From Eutrigla gurnardus (taxonomy: Eukaryota; Chordata; Actinopteri; Perciformes; Triglidae), in contig OY741280.1 of assembly GCA_963514095.1 (NCBI GenBank), positions 6,773,464 through 6,837,463 on the forward strand: a stretch of 64,000 nt of DNA, read 5' to 3'. The notes beneath the pieces were generated by a model. The model was not told the DNA's origin, ran no database searches, and saw only the letters and a program-made list of their open reading frames with translations. The first letter of the stretch is position 1. Every line of letters begins with the position of its first letter. This document shows positions 25,901 through 38,367 of this stretch, one piece after another. The position numbers were made by a program, and so were the translations under genes.

Positions 25901-26770
25901 ATTGGTTCTGCCGGTTTTGATGACAGTGTACTGACCAAGATCATTGATATTGATGACATCTGGGAACACAGCGGCGAAGTCAGAAGGGGCAAGAAACACA
26001 AGCAGTCACACGATCAGTTTGTAAACAAGGCATCTGTTTAGCCAGATTCATTCATAATAAATGAATACATATATAAACTCTTTTTTTTTGTTTTGTTTTA
26101 AATCAGCTAGTCAGAAACTAACTGAGCTCAGTAGCCATTAGTTCAAGGTTGTTATCTTTAGTCATTATTCAGCACTTTTTGACAAATCATATAGTTTCCT
26201 CACAGCTCAGTAGCTAACGGGCCTGGTACGGGTGTGTGACCACCCCCAAAATGTTGGTAATTATCTATCAATGTAAAGGAAAACTGAGTGCACACAAAAG
26301 ATGTTTCCCTTCCAAATAGGTTTGGACGAACCTCGAGCTTTAATAGAAACCTGTCTGATTGTGACTCTCCGATTGCCCCGTCTGACTTTTGCTTAGAAAT
26401 GCTGACACACGCTCAAATCTCCATATTTAGCTTGGTGAGTACAATGTTATTAATACAGCGAGAAATGGCAGCCACATTTACAAATATTTGACCCAAATTG
26501 TAATAAACCAGAATCATACTTTAAATACAAAACAAACAGAAGCATACAGTACATTCTGTGTTGTAATGCCTCTTTGTTTCAATAAAAAGTTGAGGAGCAT
26601 GGACACACACACACACACTAATAAAAGGAAAAATGGCTACCCCTAAAGCTTGGTCTTAGGCCAAGGCAAATTGTGGATTCGGAAATTCTGTGTATTTACA
26701 GTTTCACAAGTCTGTGAAAAGTCCAATATGAGTCCATACCTGCTCTGCTGGATAAAATAGGAGGTGTGTC
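22971..26770. other. Non-coding between LINE and gmeb1; one possible coding relic
   Basis: No gene was assigned. A coding-like minus-strand segment at 25742-25999 is listed separately. A CTCF-like sequence lies near 24991-25010. The gmeb1 3' untranslated region probably occupies part of 26400-26770. Confidence 0.45.
25742..25999 (-). pseudogene. Unidentified coding-like segment, possible terminal exon or relic
   Basis: The minus strand has a frame ending in TGA at 25742. Its translation has ordinary protein composition: segments such as LGQYTVIKTGRTNGQ and VVITWNDPLSLHEQPEDER. A pyrimidine-rich stretch followed by CCCAG lies at about 25962-25980, which could serve as a splice acceptor, after which the protein would begin DVININDLGQYT. 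No upstream exon was found between here and gmeb1, which lies on the same strand. I do not recognise the family. It could be a retropseudogene fragment, a transposon piece or a real last exon. Confidence 0.3.
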
Positions 26771-29700
26771 TCATTTGACCTTGTTTTCTTCCTGAGTATT
26801 TTCTTCTATCACCACTATCTGTACACCTGATAAGTGTCCGCTGGCGTCCAGCTGTAGCCCCTGAACCCCCCCAGTCTGTGCCTCCTGTATGTGGCACTGC
26901 GCCTCCTCCCCTCCTGCTGCCATTGTCACCTCCATCCCACTCTGGACCATCATAGTGGCCCCGTCTCCTCCCGACTCCCCCGTCAGCTGCAGCTCCATCA
27001 CTCCTACCGCCTGCTCCATCGGAGCCGGGTTGATCTCGATGACCGTGTGCTCCTGGCCGGCCTCCACCTCGCCCTGCATCACCTCCTGCTGCACCAGCAT
27101 GGTGCCGTCCACCACCTGGCCTTCTAGGGGCATCATCTCTGTGCTGCCGGCCTGCTGGCTCAGGTGCAGCAGCTCTACGGGGCTCACCACCGTGCCCAAT
27201 TGGCTGGAGTCTTGCATGGCGGTGCCCACCAGTGTGAGGCCTGAGGACGGGTGCAAAGTGATGGTTTCCCCCTTTCCGTCCCCAGCCACCATGTAACGGG
27301 TGAAGAGCTGCGAGCCGGCGGGGAGCAGGGTGACCGTGTTGGAGGACTGGGCCAGGGAGCCGATGGGCAGGCCTGCTACAGTAAACGGCTGGCCCACAGA
27401 GGACAGCGAGATGGGGGAAAGAACAGTGAACTGCTGGGGCTGCAGGGAGGCCTGCTGGTGGATGGGGGAGGTCAGGAGGGTGGTTGTGGAGGCGGGCCTC
27501 TGAAGACGAGGTCGTTTGGTCGGCCGCTTGGTGGGAGTTTTGTTTTTGGCCGGCTGCGGGCAAGACAGGAGAGCTCGTACGTGCTGCTGCTTCTTCTGTT
27601 CTTCCAACTGCACCTCCAGGTCTACAGACAGCACACAACACAGTTATTCTTTTCTAAAATTAGATTTTGCATGCCCCAATAGTGATATTTCATATCAATA
27701 CTTATCAGAGGTTGTGCCGACACACGCCATCAAATGTCATGTCCAATCTCAAAATATACACAAACGTGATCTGTCCCTTTTCCATCATCTCCACATATGC
27801 AAGCGTCCATGCGCTAACAAACAGCATCGCGTTTTGCGTGGCCAGTAACGGCTGCATCCTCAAGGATGCAGCCCTTTAGCCTTTTTACTGCCATTGAATT
27901 GCACGCTGACCCCTCACTCACTTCTCCTATCCATTAGTGATAAGACCGCTGAGTGCATCAACGACCTCCAGCCACTACCCCGCGTGGGTATGTATGTATG
28001 TGCAAAATGTCAAAGCACTCCATCAGTTAGTTTTGATAGAGATATTTCCATGTCAAAGTGGTGGACTGACAGATTAATGTTGCGAACCCAAGATCCAAAC
28101 CACTAGCATGGCTTAAATGTCGATTTCATCTACAAAATGTGCGCTTGCACCTGTGATCTGAGAAACATTTATATATCAACACAGTGGGTTGACAAGCGAA
28201 GTAAGAGAAACACTGATTTCCTGTCAAAATAAAAATCTAGAATCACATCCTGTCTGATGACCATCGATGACGATCCTGCATTAACATCATACTCTCTCCA
28301 AAATTTGTGTGAGATGGTCGTAATGAGCATATTCATTCTTCTAATATTTTTCTTTAATAGGTGTTAATATGTTTTTAAATTTCAAGATTGTATTATTTAG
28401 TTTTTATGTTGAAACAAGAAGTGGAATATTTAGTGAATGTGATTGCAGTTTAACGTGTCTACTCCTGAAGTGGAACCTTGTTTTGGTTCTGTACTCACTG
28501 GTGAGGGTGCTGAGGATTTGCTCCTGGCTGGGATCCGTCTGCTGCCTCCTCCTCTCCAGCATCTTCTTGACGGAGTCGAGCAGGCCGAACACTTGGGCAA
28601 GGTTACTGAGCACCGCCACCTCTACCAGACAGGAATCTGGGATCAGTGCGGCAATCAATCAAAGGGTCACTTGGTCAGTCAGAAAGGAGGAACAAATTCA
28701 GCTGTTGTAAACATTGAATCATTAACTATTCAGTCAGTATTGTTACAGAAACCCACAGTAGCCCTACTGAAATCATTCTGGTATTTCCCTCCATCTGCTT
28801 CCAACAGCAGCTGAATTTGTTCCTTTCTTTCCCGTTCGTGCATCTTAGAGCAGCTCCCAAAGTCCTACATATGATCTCTTAGGATGACGCTTTGCCAGCA
28901 GCCAGCACACATTAGCGTTGTTCCGTACCCGTGTCCTGTACACCAGCTGGTTCCTGCCGCTGCTGCACGCCGTTCAGCAGCTCCAGCAGCTCCGTGCTGA
29001 TGTTGGTCACCACTTCACCCAGCAAACCCACATCGGCGATGCCCTTCCAGAAGTTCAACGTGTCCTCTGTGGACATACAGACAACACACCCAAGTCACTG
29101 GTGTGTTTGTGTGTGTTTGATCTCCAACTGGAGTTAACTTGATCGTGAGATGAATGGTCGTGTGTTGGGATGTGTGCTTTCTCTGACCTGAGATCTCATT
29201 CGATTCCTTCTTCTCTGCAGCCTCCAGCGAGCTTGAAATCCAGTCCATCTTCCCACTCAGAACCTCCACTCTGTCCTCGCCCACTGTTCCACCATTACCC
29301 ATGACCACCTGAGCTGCAATTTACACACAGAAAAAGAGCACACATTATTCTTTTAACGTGGACAAACTAAAACATTACCATGTTTCTGGTGTGTCCAATG
29401 CCAGTTATACTTGCTTGTATCATGGTCACTGACAAATCGTTTCTGATTGGCTGACATGTGGGTATTCATTTCTAGTAAGTGGACACAACAGTGAAGCATA
29501 CTGCAGCTTAAGAGTTTGGAACTAGGGTCACCTGATTGAAGTTAAATAAAGGGCTGTTTAGAAAAACAGCAAAAGTCAGACGGGGCAAGTTAACACTCTC
29601 AAACGCCTCGTCAGTCATCATTGCTTTGCGGTGTTTCCAATGGGAAGCAGAGCTGGGGCTTAAAATCTAAAATCAATACTTGAATTTCCGCCTTGTGTCC

Positions 29701-32700
29701 ACCAGTCAGTCAAGTTGCCGTTTAGATCCATGTCTGTCCAAAATGTCATCACTTCATCATTTAATCCTATTATATTATGACATCGGTAGATAGGTTTGGT
29801 TGGACCGGTGAATGGGCAGAGGGAGAGATAACCCGAAAACATCCCGCCTCCTGCCGAGGCATTCAGTGTCACAGAGGAATAACAAAAGGAGCGTAGCGGT
29901 GCGGGTCGGAAGGAAGTCTGTATAACTGAAGTATTTCCTCCAGCTGGTATAAGAGAGTTCAGCAAGTCTCCAGTCATTGTCACGCCCCAGAATCAGTTAA
30001 AGCCTGCATGACTAAGCCAAGTAAAAACAAGGGTCAAACAGCAAACATACAACTTGCACATGGATAATGTGTTTCCCAATTTTTGTTTGTTACTCAAATT
30101 TATGACATAATTACACAAAATTGCTAAAGCCTCGGTGCGTTCTCACCTTGAGAGGATGTGGGGGTGATAAGTCCGGAGCCGTCAGGAGGGAACCGCGTGT
30201 TGTTGATTAAAAGGTCGAACTTGGTGCTGCGACATGTGTTGGTGCACAGGGTGCTGTGCTGGTAGAAGTCGAGCTGACCTGAATCCATCATTTTTCTGGA
30301 GGGCAGAAGGGTTTCAAACAGTAAATCAAAAAGCCCCACAAAGCTGATGGGGTTGCAAGCAAGACCTTTTTATGTTACTTACAGTCACTTTAAACTAAAG
30401 GAGGATTTAAGGTTAAGACCTCTGGAATACCTTATTTACTTTAATAGTTCCTTTTCATGAAGTATGGAGCAGTTACAGTATTTGATGAACCCGACATGAT
30501 ACCTTTTCAGAATGCTTCATGTGTATTAGACATCCATAGAAGAGTCAGGAGGTGTAGTTAAAAATAATAATTAATCATCCCATCATCATAATTTATCAAT
30601 AATAATTATCATCCCATTTACAGCCCCGAAGTGATGGTTAGTTCAGCTCACGCACAGAATGTTTTATCTCGTCATGGTTTTGGATATTTATTCAAGATGT
30701 ACGAATCACATTTCTCCTCGTTACATCAGCAGAAATAAATATGGAAGAGTGTGCATGCAGACTGTAATGAATTATAATATTGTGTATTGTGCAAGCAACC
30801 AGAACTGGGAATTTTATGCAGGCCCCCCCCCACCTTAGCATGACTCCTCCCATCCTGATGGCTCTCTTCCAGTCTTTCAGAGTGGCTTTTCCAGAAATGT
30901 GCACAAACTGCTTCGGGCTGATCAGCTGGTCTTCATACTGGTGGAGAGATATTCAGAAACCACAATGAATTCACTTCATGCAAGTGAAGAGATGACCACC
31001 AGGAAAAAAAATAAACTAAAAATAACATACTGTACTTCATATGTCTGATATTGATTTGCTAATACCGGCCTTTAATTTAAATAAAAGTAATTTGTAAGTA
31101 TTTTTATACCCTCATGGAGTGATTATTGCAATAAAAATTACATAAATAAATCTATGAGTCGTGAAGATTGACTGGTGATAAAATGAATCCGTGATTGTAT
31201 TTGACTTGGATACAATATACTACTGCTGTAAAATATGTTCTACATAATAATATTGACAATTGGAATACTGATATAATGCTTGCCATTTTGTTTCAACTAC
31301 CAGGCCTGTTTTTCCTTCATATGTTGATGCTATTTGTGTGTGTTTTTGGGCTATTGCCTGAATTACAGCAACACTGTGCAACGTTTTCAATGTTTTCCTG
31401 TGATAAATACTACATATTTTTTTGGAGTGAGTGAGTCTGGAAGCTTAATGGTTGAAACAAATCCCATACAATCACATCAACATTAATTTACATCACCCTT
31501 TCTCCCCCTGCATGTCCTCTCTGTATCTCTATGTCACTATCAAATTAAAGCAAAATGCCAAAAACAAGTGTATATAATAAAATAGATATAAATGTATCAT
31601 TTTACCTCAGTGAATGTCCTACGTATACGGTAATATTCTGGTCCACCAACAAACGTTCATACCTGAGCTTTTACAGCCTCATATACACTTTTTTGTACTT
31701 CTTTTGTGAGCCTTCGTACCTTGGATTTGAGCATTTGTTGTCCTTAACTGCTCTTTACAGGTTCAACTTGATCAACTATGACTGATAATAGTATTAAAAA
31801 TACTACCGGTATTCATTTAAAAACTCTTGAAGCATAAATGAGAAAAACTATCATATATAATTAGTCAGGGCAGCCATCGTAAATACATGCCAACTTATAA
31901 ATGTAACCAGCATAATGCTATGTGATCCTGACACGTTGGATGTAGTGTATGTGACCGACTATTGAACGACGTACAGTACAGTAATGTACAGTACAGTAAC
32001 GTATAGTACAGTAACGTAGAGTACAGTAACGTACAGTACAGTAACGTACAGTACAGTAACGCTGACCAGGAATACCAACCTTCACGCATTTGACATTGAT
32101 TCCTGGACACACAAACTTCTTAACGAGCAACACGGCTTTACTGTCGCCGCATGTTATGGGACAGCCAATTTCAACATCGTCTCCATCGGTTTGTTCTGAA
32201 AGAATGGAAAGATACACAAAGCGTTTACACTTGAGGAGGCTGGTGGGAAAAAAGCATCACTAAATCTTATTCCGACAATCTCTTACCAGGTTGCGCTTCA
32301 ACCGTCATGACAGCTGCATCTGTTTCAGCAGATTCAGCTCTGGAAAAAAAACAACAACAAAAAACATTTGGCATTTTCAAAATGTCTTCTTGGAAGTATA
32401 GAGGTATTCTGTTTTTTTAGTAGTCCGCCTGGTTCCCCAGTAATGCCATGTCCATGTCGAGGGCTTTTATTGTGAAAAGTAACAACGAAAGGAGCAGCAT
32501 ACACTCCTGTTGTCAATGTGGGAGCTAAAAGGGTATTTTCCCAAATGAATAACTAAATTCAAAGCACTTTGTGAACGTCTGTGTTATGATGCAGTGCTCT
32601 ACTCATTTTCGCACCACAACTAATAGATCCGTCTCAATTGCGCTACACTCTCTGCTCTCGTCATTCTCCTAGAGGAATGCATGATGGTACACAATGCTCA

Positions 32701-33093
32701 GTAAGTGACGGTTATTGGTTGCACGCTGCTTTTCAAGATGAATTGTGGGATGCTTTGAGTCCACTATACAGGGTATAATTATTCTCACATAATGTTCCTT
32801 GAACAGTTAACAGTGTGAACTAGACATCATGTGCGGCACTCTGTATCCCACTGTAATCAAAACCTAATTGTGGCTGATTATCTGGCACCAGTTTGTTTGC
32901 GTGGTTGGAAGTGAACCGACTGAACCGTGATTTCAGTCCACGTTGCACCCGGCCTCAGCACATACCCAGTGGCGATTGGCTGGAGCTGGAGGATGACCTG
33001 CGTCTTGTTCGGGTCATCCGGGTCGCCTTCCCCTTCGGACTTCACCATCACCACCTCCGCCATGGACACCGCGACCTCGTCTGTAGTCGCCAT
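26771..33093 (-). CDS. gmeb1: Glucocorticoid modulatory element-binding protein 1
   Basis: SAND-domain transcription factor of the nucleus that binds the glucocorticoid modulatory element and tunes steroid receptor responses (family knowledge). Coding exons, joined in phase: 33093-32966, 32339-32287, 32195-32080, 30937-30834, 30295-30147, 29313-29188, 29066-28929, 28636-28499 and 27621-26771. Together they give 600 codons; human GMEB1 has about 573. The N-terminus contains KTQVILQLQP as in GMEB1, not GMEB2. The SAND domain spans about residues 73-155, with CPGINVKC at 90-97 and the KDWK DNA-contact motif at 120-123, followed by CTNTCRSTKFDLL. Later come the EDTLNFWKGIADVGLL block, a coiled-coil-like LVEVAVLSNLAQVFGLLD...KKMLERRR segment, then a KRPRLQRPAST basic patch and a Gln/Gly/Met-rich tail. 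Residue 85 is Val where I recall Trp in mammalian GMEB1 and GMEB2. ATG 33093 is chosen by homology and follows a 21-codon uORF. Confidence 0.95.
31971..32060. repeat. 15-bp tandem repeat, six copies, in gmeb1 intron 3
   Basis: Six consecutive 15-bp units of GTACAGTACAGTAAC, differing at one or two bases (AAT, TATAG and TAGAG variants). On the gmeb1 sense strand the array begins 20 bp past the exon 3 splice donor (exon end 32080). Confidence 0.95.
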
Positions 33094-33158
33094 CACACTC
33101 GCAGCGGACTACAGAGGGGGGCTGCTTTCGTGTAACAGCTATCCAGGACTTTGTTCAT
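33093..33158 (-). other. uORF in gmeb1 5' leader, stop overlaps the main ATG
   Basis: A splice acceptor (TTTTTTCCCAG) ends at 33159. The exon then begins with ATG at 33158 and runs 21 codons (MNKVLDSCYTKAAPLC...) to a TGA at 33095-33093. That TGA shares its A with the gmeb1 ATG (TGATG). This arrangement favours termination-reinitiation or translational damping of gmeb1. Whether the uORF is translated is not shown by sequence alone. Confidence 0.6.
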
Positions 33159-34328
33159 CTGGGAAAAAATGGATGAACACATTTTTTAAAAATGGATTAA
33201 ATGGATGATATCAGAACCCAAAATCTAGTTTTAATAGCCTGGCATTAGGATAGCTGGTTAACTTAATGTTAAGTTAGGCAACTAGTTAACTGAAACTTTT
33301 AGCCCAAATGTAGACATAACATGACATAGTAAGACTGGGGATGTTGAAATAAAACGTATTACAACCTTGTTTGTGTTGTTAGCTATGTTTCACTCTCTCC
33401 AAACAGAAAGAAAAACAAACTTTATTTGGAAATGTGTCATTTTAATGTTAATGTTCTCTTATCAGCTGGGAAAGTAACAGCCATGGTCAATATATTAAAA
33501 AAGCACAAATGCATTAATATGAATAATATAAAGTTATATTCTAGCAATTATACAAAGCATTGAGCGTATTGACTGGTATTGTATCCTTAACCGTGCTGTC
33601 GCGGAGTAATCTATGCAAAGTGCCATCACAGTGACACTTAACAAATGTCAGATTGTTTAACAAGTTGTAACGGTAACGCTAACGGACAGTGTGTGAGCTT
33701 TCTCCCGCGTGCTTTAGTGAATATACCCCGCTGTTCTGCGTGATTCAGTGCGATGCTAACGGACGTGGGGTTAGAAACCCATTCACGGCAACGCTCGAGC
33801 TAAGTCCGTCCGCTTTATTTAACAGAAAAAGACTCCCGTTTCCCAAAATAAAGTGGGTTATCGCGACCGCCGTGGGCTGTTGAATGCTCGTTTCGCTGCT
33901 GAGATCTTCACACAGCTAGTCAGACTCGGCTTGGCGGTAGCCATTATGGCTAACGCAAGGGCGTAACTATATATGTGGCAGTCTGAACGGTATTGTGAAC
34001 CATACTGCCCGAGACGGGTAAAGCTTTGCATTTACAGTGTGACGGTTACGTGCCGCTTGTCTCTGAACCGTACGTCCCTTCGTAACTCTGCATTTTAACT
34101 CTCCGCTCCCCCTCAAAATGACGTCTCCCTGTGCGGCGGCACGTACAGCAAACAACGGCACGGCGGCGGCGTTGCCCCTCCATTCTGAAAGCGCCTGGCT
34201 GGCTGAGCCCCATCCGCGACGCGCCCGAAACACCCGGTCAAAACCGCCGCCAGTGTCGTGAGAACGGTTGATATTTCTCAGCCAAGCATATTTAAAATCA
34301 GATATTTAAAAAAATACCTTGTCCTTAC

Positions 34329-34375
34329 CGTTTTATGAAGAGAAACGCAGCCCTAGATTGAAGAGAGCTGCGGCG
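34329..34375 (-). other. gmeb1: Predicted non-coding first exon of gmeb1
   Basis: On the minus strand a CpG-rich segment ends at 34329 with a good donor (ACG then GTAAGGAC). The next acceptor in sense is at 33159 just before the uORF. The upstream end is set at the NRF1-like palindrome and is approximate. Confidence 0.5.
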
Positions 34376-34382
34376 CATGCGC
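34373..34382. promoter_or_regulatory. NRF1-type site GCGCATGCGC
   Basis: Exact palindromic NRF1 core in a CpG-rich region (about 33650-34440) at the predicted gmeb1 start. Such sites often drive bidirectional housekeeping promoters. A short plus-strand frame begins at 34457, but it was not recognised as a gene. Confidence 0.6.
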
Positions 34383-35962
34383 ACTTCGCTGATGTAGTTT
34401 GACTTCCTGCTGCTCGGCGCTCTTCTTGTTATCACGCTCTCGTACACTTGGCAAAAATGAATCTGCAACTAATTTTACCGACTGCAACTCTCTTGTGTGT
34501 AACAGAGTGTGGACTGTTTCATATTTGTTTGCGTATGCTTTGTTTATTGAGATGCATCTCGTAGATTGTGTCCGTTCTGCTTGGAGCCAAATCTGTGTTG
34601 TCGTTGGTGAATGCTGCCTGTGGAGTTCCAAAGAGCGTACAGGTTATCCGGAGGGCGAGGAGGCATCTTACAATGTGTATTTCCAACATATTTTCACACA
34701 GCTAGTTATCAGATATGCTTAACGTTGTGAGGAATCATTGAGCTCGTTGCAGAAGCCATCCTTAGTAAGTGTCGATAGATAAAGAAGATTGATCCTGAAT
34801 TGTTCTAAGTCAGAGATGTGGCCGCGAGACGGCTTGTGTCGCTTTAGTGCATGCGGTTTAAACACCTCTCATGTATTCGAGCTCAAAGAGTAACTTTATT
34901 TTTACAAGTAAAGACGGGGCGCCAGGACGAACGATCACTAGCTGCCCCTGGTGAAAAAATTTTGCTTCCGAAATCTCTTGATGGCGATTCCGCAGAAGGA
35001 GTGGTTAGCCCCACCCCTCCTGTGCTAAACACAGCAGAAGCCCTTTTTAACGCTTCACTTGAACGTCCCACAATATGACCTATGGCAACATGCCCCTCAC
35101 TCAGGGGTTCGACAAACGTAACATTACATCTGTCGATGAGCGCTTTGTGGTGCGTTGCACAGTAACCATGTTAGACAACAATACTTATTCAAAATATGTA
35201 GACAATAGTGAATATTTGTAGACATTTAAGCACATTTGGATGCGCAAATTTGCTCTCGAAAAGCATGATGGGTAAAACGGACCAAGCGGCGTAGAGTTGT
35301 TGGCTCTCATTGGTTGCCATGCGCATTTCATACTAGTGCTGCGTTCATGGAATGAAGGGAAATAGCAGAGCAGCCTACATTTTTTCTATTATTATTATTA
35401 GGAACAAATACCAAATTCCGTTATTATATTTGAATTAAATTTTGTTGTCAATTTAATGTTCAGCTTAAAATAAATGTAGAATTTGTTTGGTGCTATAAAT
35501 ATAAACTTAATTTTTTGGATTGCTTTCCTTTCTTCCCATCAGACTGGATAGTAGCAGATCTCAATATTAGCAACTAATCATGCCTAATGAAACTCTAATT
35601 TTTTATAAAAGTGTTGGACTTGGCTTGGTCTCTGTAATAACATGGCCATCATTCATTCATATTCCCTCCTGTCATCAATCTAGCACCAAACTAGTACATA
35701 ATAATCATAAAAAACACACACTGAAAGTACATTATTCATTGTACATTTATTTATTTTTTAAGCAATCAATAAAATCACATCAAATGTAAAATAAATAACA
35801 TTTATTCAGTAAAGCTGTGAAATGCAACAATGGGGCTCAAGAGCGGAACAGTTGTGTGTGATGTACCATCCTGCAGGCCTAACAGCTGCTGATGTTTTCT
35901 GGTACAGAAACCCTAATGGGTTACTTTTCTGTGAACAACATAAAAAAATACACACACTATTG

Positions 35963-36328
35963 AAGTTATAGTTCATTTTGGGAAATGCACTTATCTATTT
36001 TCTCACTGAGAGATGGAGAGGTTGATATATAGCTCATGTTTGTGTGTTGGGAGCCAAGATTTAGTTAGCTTAGCTACATTCCTACCAGTACCTCTAGTTC
36101 ATGCTATTGGTGAGCGCAGGTTTCAGTACAGGTCTGTGCAGGCTCGAGACCAGATCTGGCATCCTCACGGCAAGACCTTGTAAAGCTCTTGTGCCTGGCT
36201 GTTGATTGCCATGAAATAGTTCCAACATGCAACTTCCCCCTACAACCTTATTTTGTATCAATCTTCTCAGCAGCTCCAGAAAGAACGCAAATAAATGCAT
36301 TTCCCAAAATGTTGAACCACTCCTTTGA
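35963..36328. repeat. Fish MITE with AGTTCAACATTTTGGGAAA-type ends, copy 1
   Basis: The left end contains TAGTTCATTTTGGGAAATGC and the right end TTTCCCAAAATGTTGAACC, forming an imperfect terminal inverted repeat. The internal GAGAGATGGAGAGGTTGATA matches the consensus of this abundant fish repeat from general knowledge. No coding capacity. Confidence 0.7.
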
Positions 36329-37085
36329 AATAACAGTGAAAGAGAGGCTTGATCTGGACTGAAGGGTATGGTCACCATCATTATTGTAGTCATTGCACAA
36401 GATGGTTTGTAAGATTACAAATGCGTTTGTAAATGTTATTATTAAATGTCTAACTCATTGCTGGATATAGAGGCTTGCAGTAATAGTTGATGACCAATAA
36501 GCTAATTTCTTCCCATGGAGTGAGTCTTTCAAAGAGCTGTTTCTTCTCGGCATTTTCCCAAAGTTGTCCTTTAAATGCAAGGATGTCGAGCATTACGCCG
36601 CTGCCGTCTTCTCCCCGTGCAAACGACCCTTCTGATGTGTGCCGTGCTCAGGAATAGGAATAATGCTCACTGAAGAACAGTTCGCTAACAGCACAGTATT
36701 AACATACAAATTTAAAGAATATCATACAATTTAACCCTGTTTAGACGAGGGGACAAAAGTGAGAAAGGTAGTTAGTATTAAACACAGTCAGGCTGGTTGT
36801 CGAATGGTGGTCTTGGATGTTGGAAGGACATTTAGCCTGATGAATGAAGTCCTCACCTGTGGCAAGCACACAAAAATGTTAACATCTGATTGTCAAACGA
36901 ACAAAAAGTGTACACTCTGTGGTATATTTAAACCTGATGACGGTTTACCAGGAATAGATGCCATCTGCAACAATGCCGCTAGATGCCACTAAATTCCACA
37001 CACTGCTCCTTTAACAAACAAATTCGGACATAAGCCAGCTTTTGTGTCAAATTTTGAAGACCAAGAATAGGCATTTTGCTTGCAT

Positions 37086-37305
37086 TAAGGACATAGTTCA
37101 ACGTTTTGGGAAACACACTTATTTGTTGTTAGATGAGAAGGTGGTGCCAGTCTCAGGTCTGTGCATTACATGTGGAGCTGGAGTCAGAGGACTCGTCTAG
37201 CTTTGGCATAAATTCACCACACATGGCAGCACAGAAATATTTTAGCATTGAACTCTTGTAAAGAGAGTGTAAATGCTTACTTCTCAAAATGTTGAACTAT
37301 TCTTA
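37086..37305. repeat. Same MITE family, copy 2
   Basis: The left end has TAGTTCAACGTTTTGGGAAA and the right end CTCAAAATGTTGAACTATTC, imperfect inverted complements. The internal TTAGATGAGAAGGTGGTGCC relates it to copy 1. Confidence 0.7.
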
Positions 37306-38367
37306 AATCAAGCATTTTGTCGGGCAGGAAACATGCGACAGGAAATATGAGTGAGAGAGGCAATAGCCAAGGTTTCTTTGCCAAAACCCATTGCAGGGCT
37401 CTGTGGCTTCATGGCACATTCCCTGCTGAGCTGTAGTGGGTTTGAGGACTGTAGGCTATTAAAAGAACGATTGAAATAAATGCTTACTAGCTTATGCTAG
37501 TTAATGTGACATATCAGGGGTTGACAAACGTTTCCCAGGTTTTGTAGACAGAAGTCTGCCGGTAAAGTCCAAACATCCCTCTGTTCTTAGTCAAATAACT
37601 ACGACTTAAAGTGATGACTGAGAGGAGACACGCTCGATGTCTTCCTCCTGTTGATGAGATGACACGAATACAATATATAAATATAAATGAGACCACCTAC
37701 TACAATGGCCCATCTTTATGTATACACCTTAACTAGAAATAATCTATCTTTACAAAATCATTGCTCATCTATTCACAGAATGATCAAATGTTGAAGTCAG
37801 TTTGGCGCAAGTGCACATACAGCTTACAGTAGCAGGAGAAGCACACTGATTTAATACGGTGACACTAATCGTGGAGTGCACTGTGTTTGTTAACACTATC
37901 AATGAAATAGCTTCCAGCGGCCTTTTAGCTTTCGTCTCTATAGATTTTGCACTATTATTTACAATAAGACAGTCACAAGAGATTGCAGGCAAAGCATCGC
38001 ACAAACTTTGACAGATAGAAACCCACAACGGTGCTGTATGAAATGTGTCTGTACCTTCAGTATAGTCAGTAGTCCGTTAGCTCCACGGCTGTGTAAAAGC
38101 AGTATCGAGGCCCGATCACCTAACGAGGCCCAAACCAGCCATCACTCTACACCACATGGCTTTACAGACACGACTTTCCTGTTAAGATACACATTGGGAT
38201 GTACAATACCCCCCACCCCCCTGTTAGAAAAGAACCCACACACAGAGAGGTCACGACGCACAAGGTGAGGAAGTGATGGATGGCCTGAGTGACTTGGTTT
38301 CGATGAAACGACCGTGACACGAGGTGAGCTCGTGAGGGGACAGTGTTTGGACACAGAGAGTTCACAG

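Larger units (their letters stand above)
34440..38367. other. gmeb1-rab42 intergenic region with two MITE copies
   Basis: No protein gene was recognised. taf12, which lies beside RAB42 and GMEB1 in human, was not seen. A coding-looking plus frame at about 34914-35078 ends in ALFNASLERPTI but has no family match. The region carries two copies of a fish MITE, listed separately. The rab42 3' untranslated region presumably occupies the right end. Confidence 0.45.

Noticed and set aside
27251..27682. Plus-strand frames opposite the gmeb1 last exon
   Set aside because: They are antisense shadows of a GC-rich coding exon with clear homology on the minus strand.
29660..29983. Minus-strand frame in a gmeb1 intron containing EVMTFWTDMD, reminiscent of the gmeb1 EDTLxFWKG block
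   Set aside because: The true block (EDTLNFWKGIADVGLL) is in exon 29066-28929 with proper splice sites and phase. This frame breaks the reading phase and is probably repeat-derived.
34851..35078. Plus-strand frame ending ALFNASLERPTI
   Set aside because: Composition looks protein-like, but there is no ATG-led exon structure, no splice support and no family recognised.
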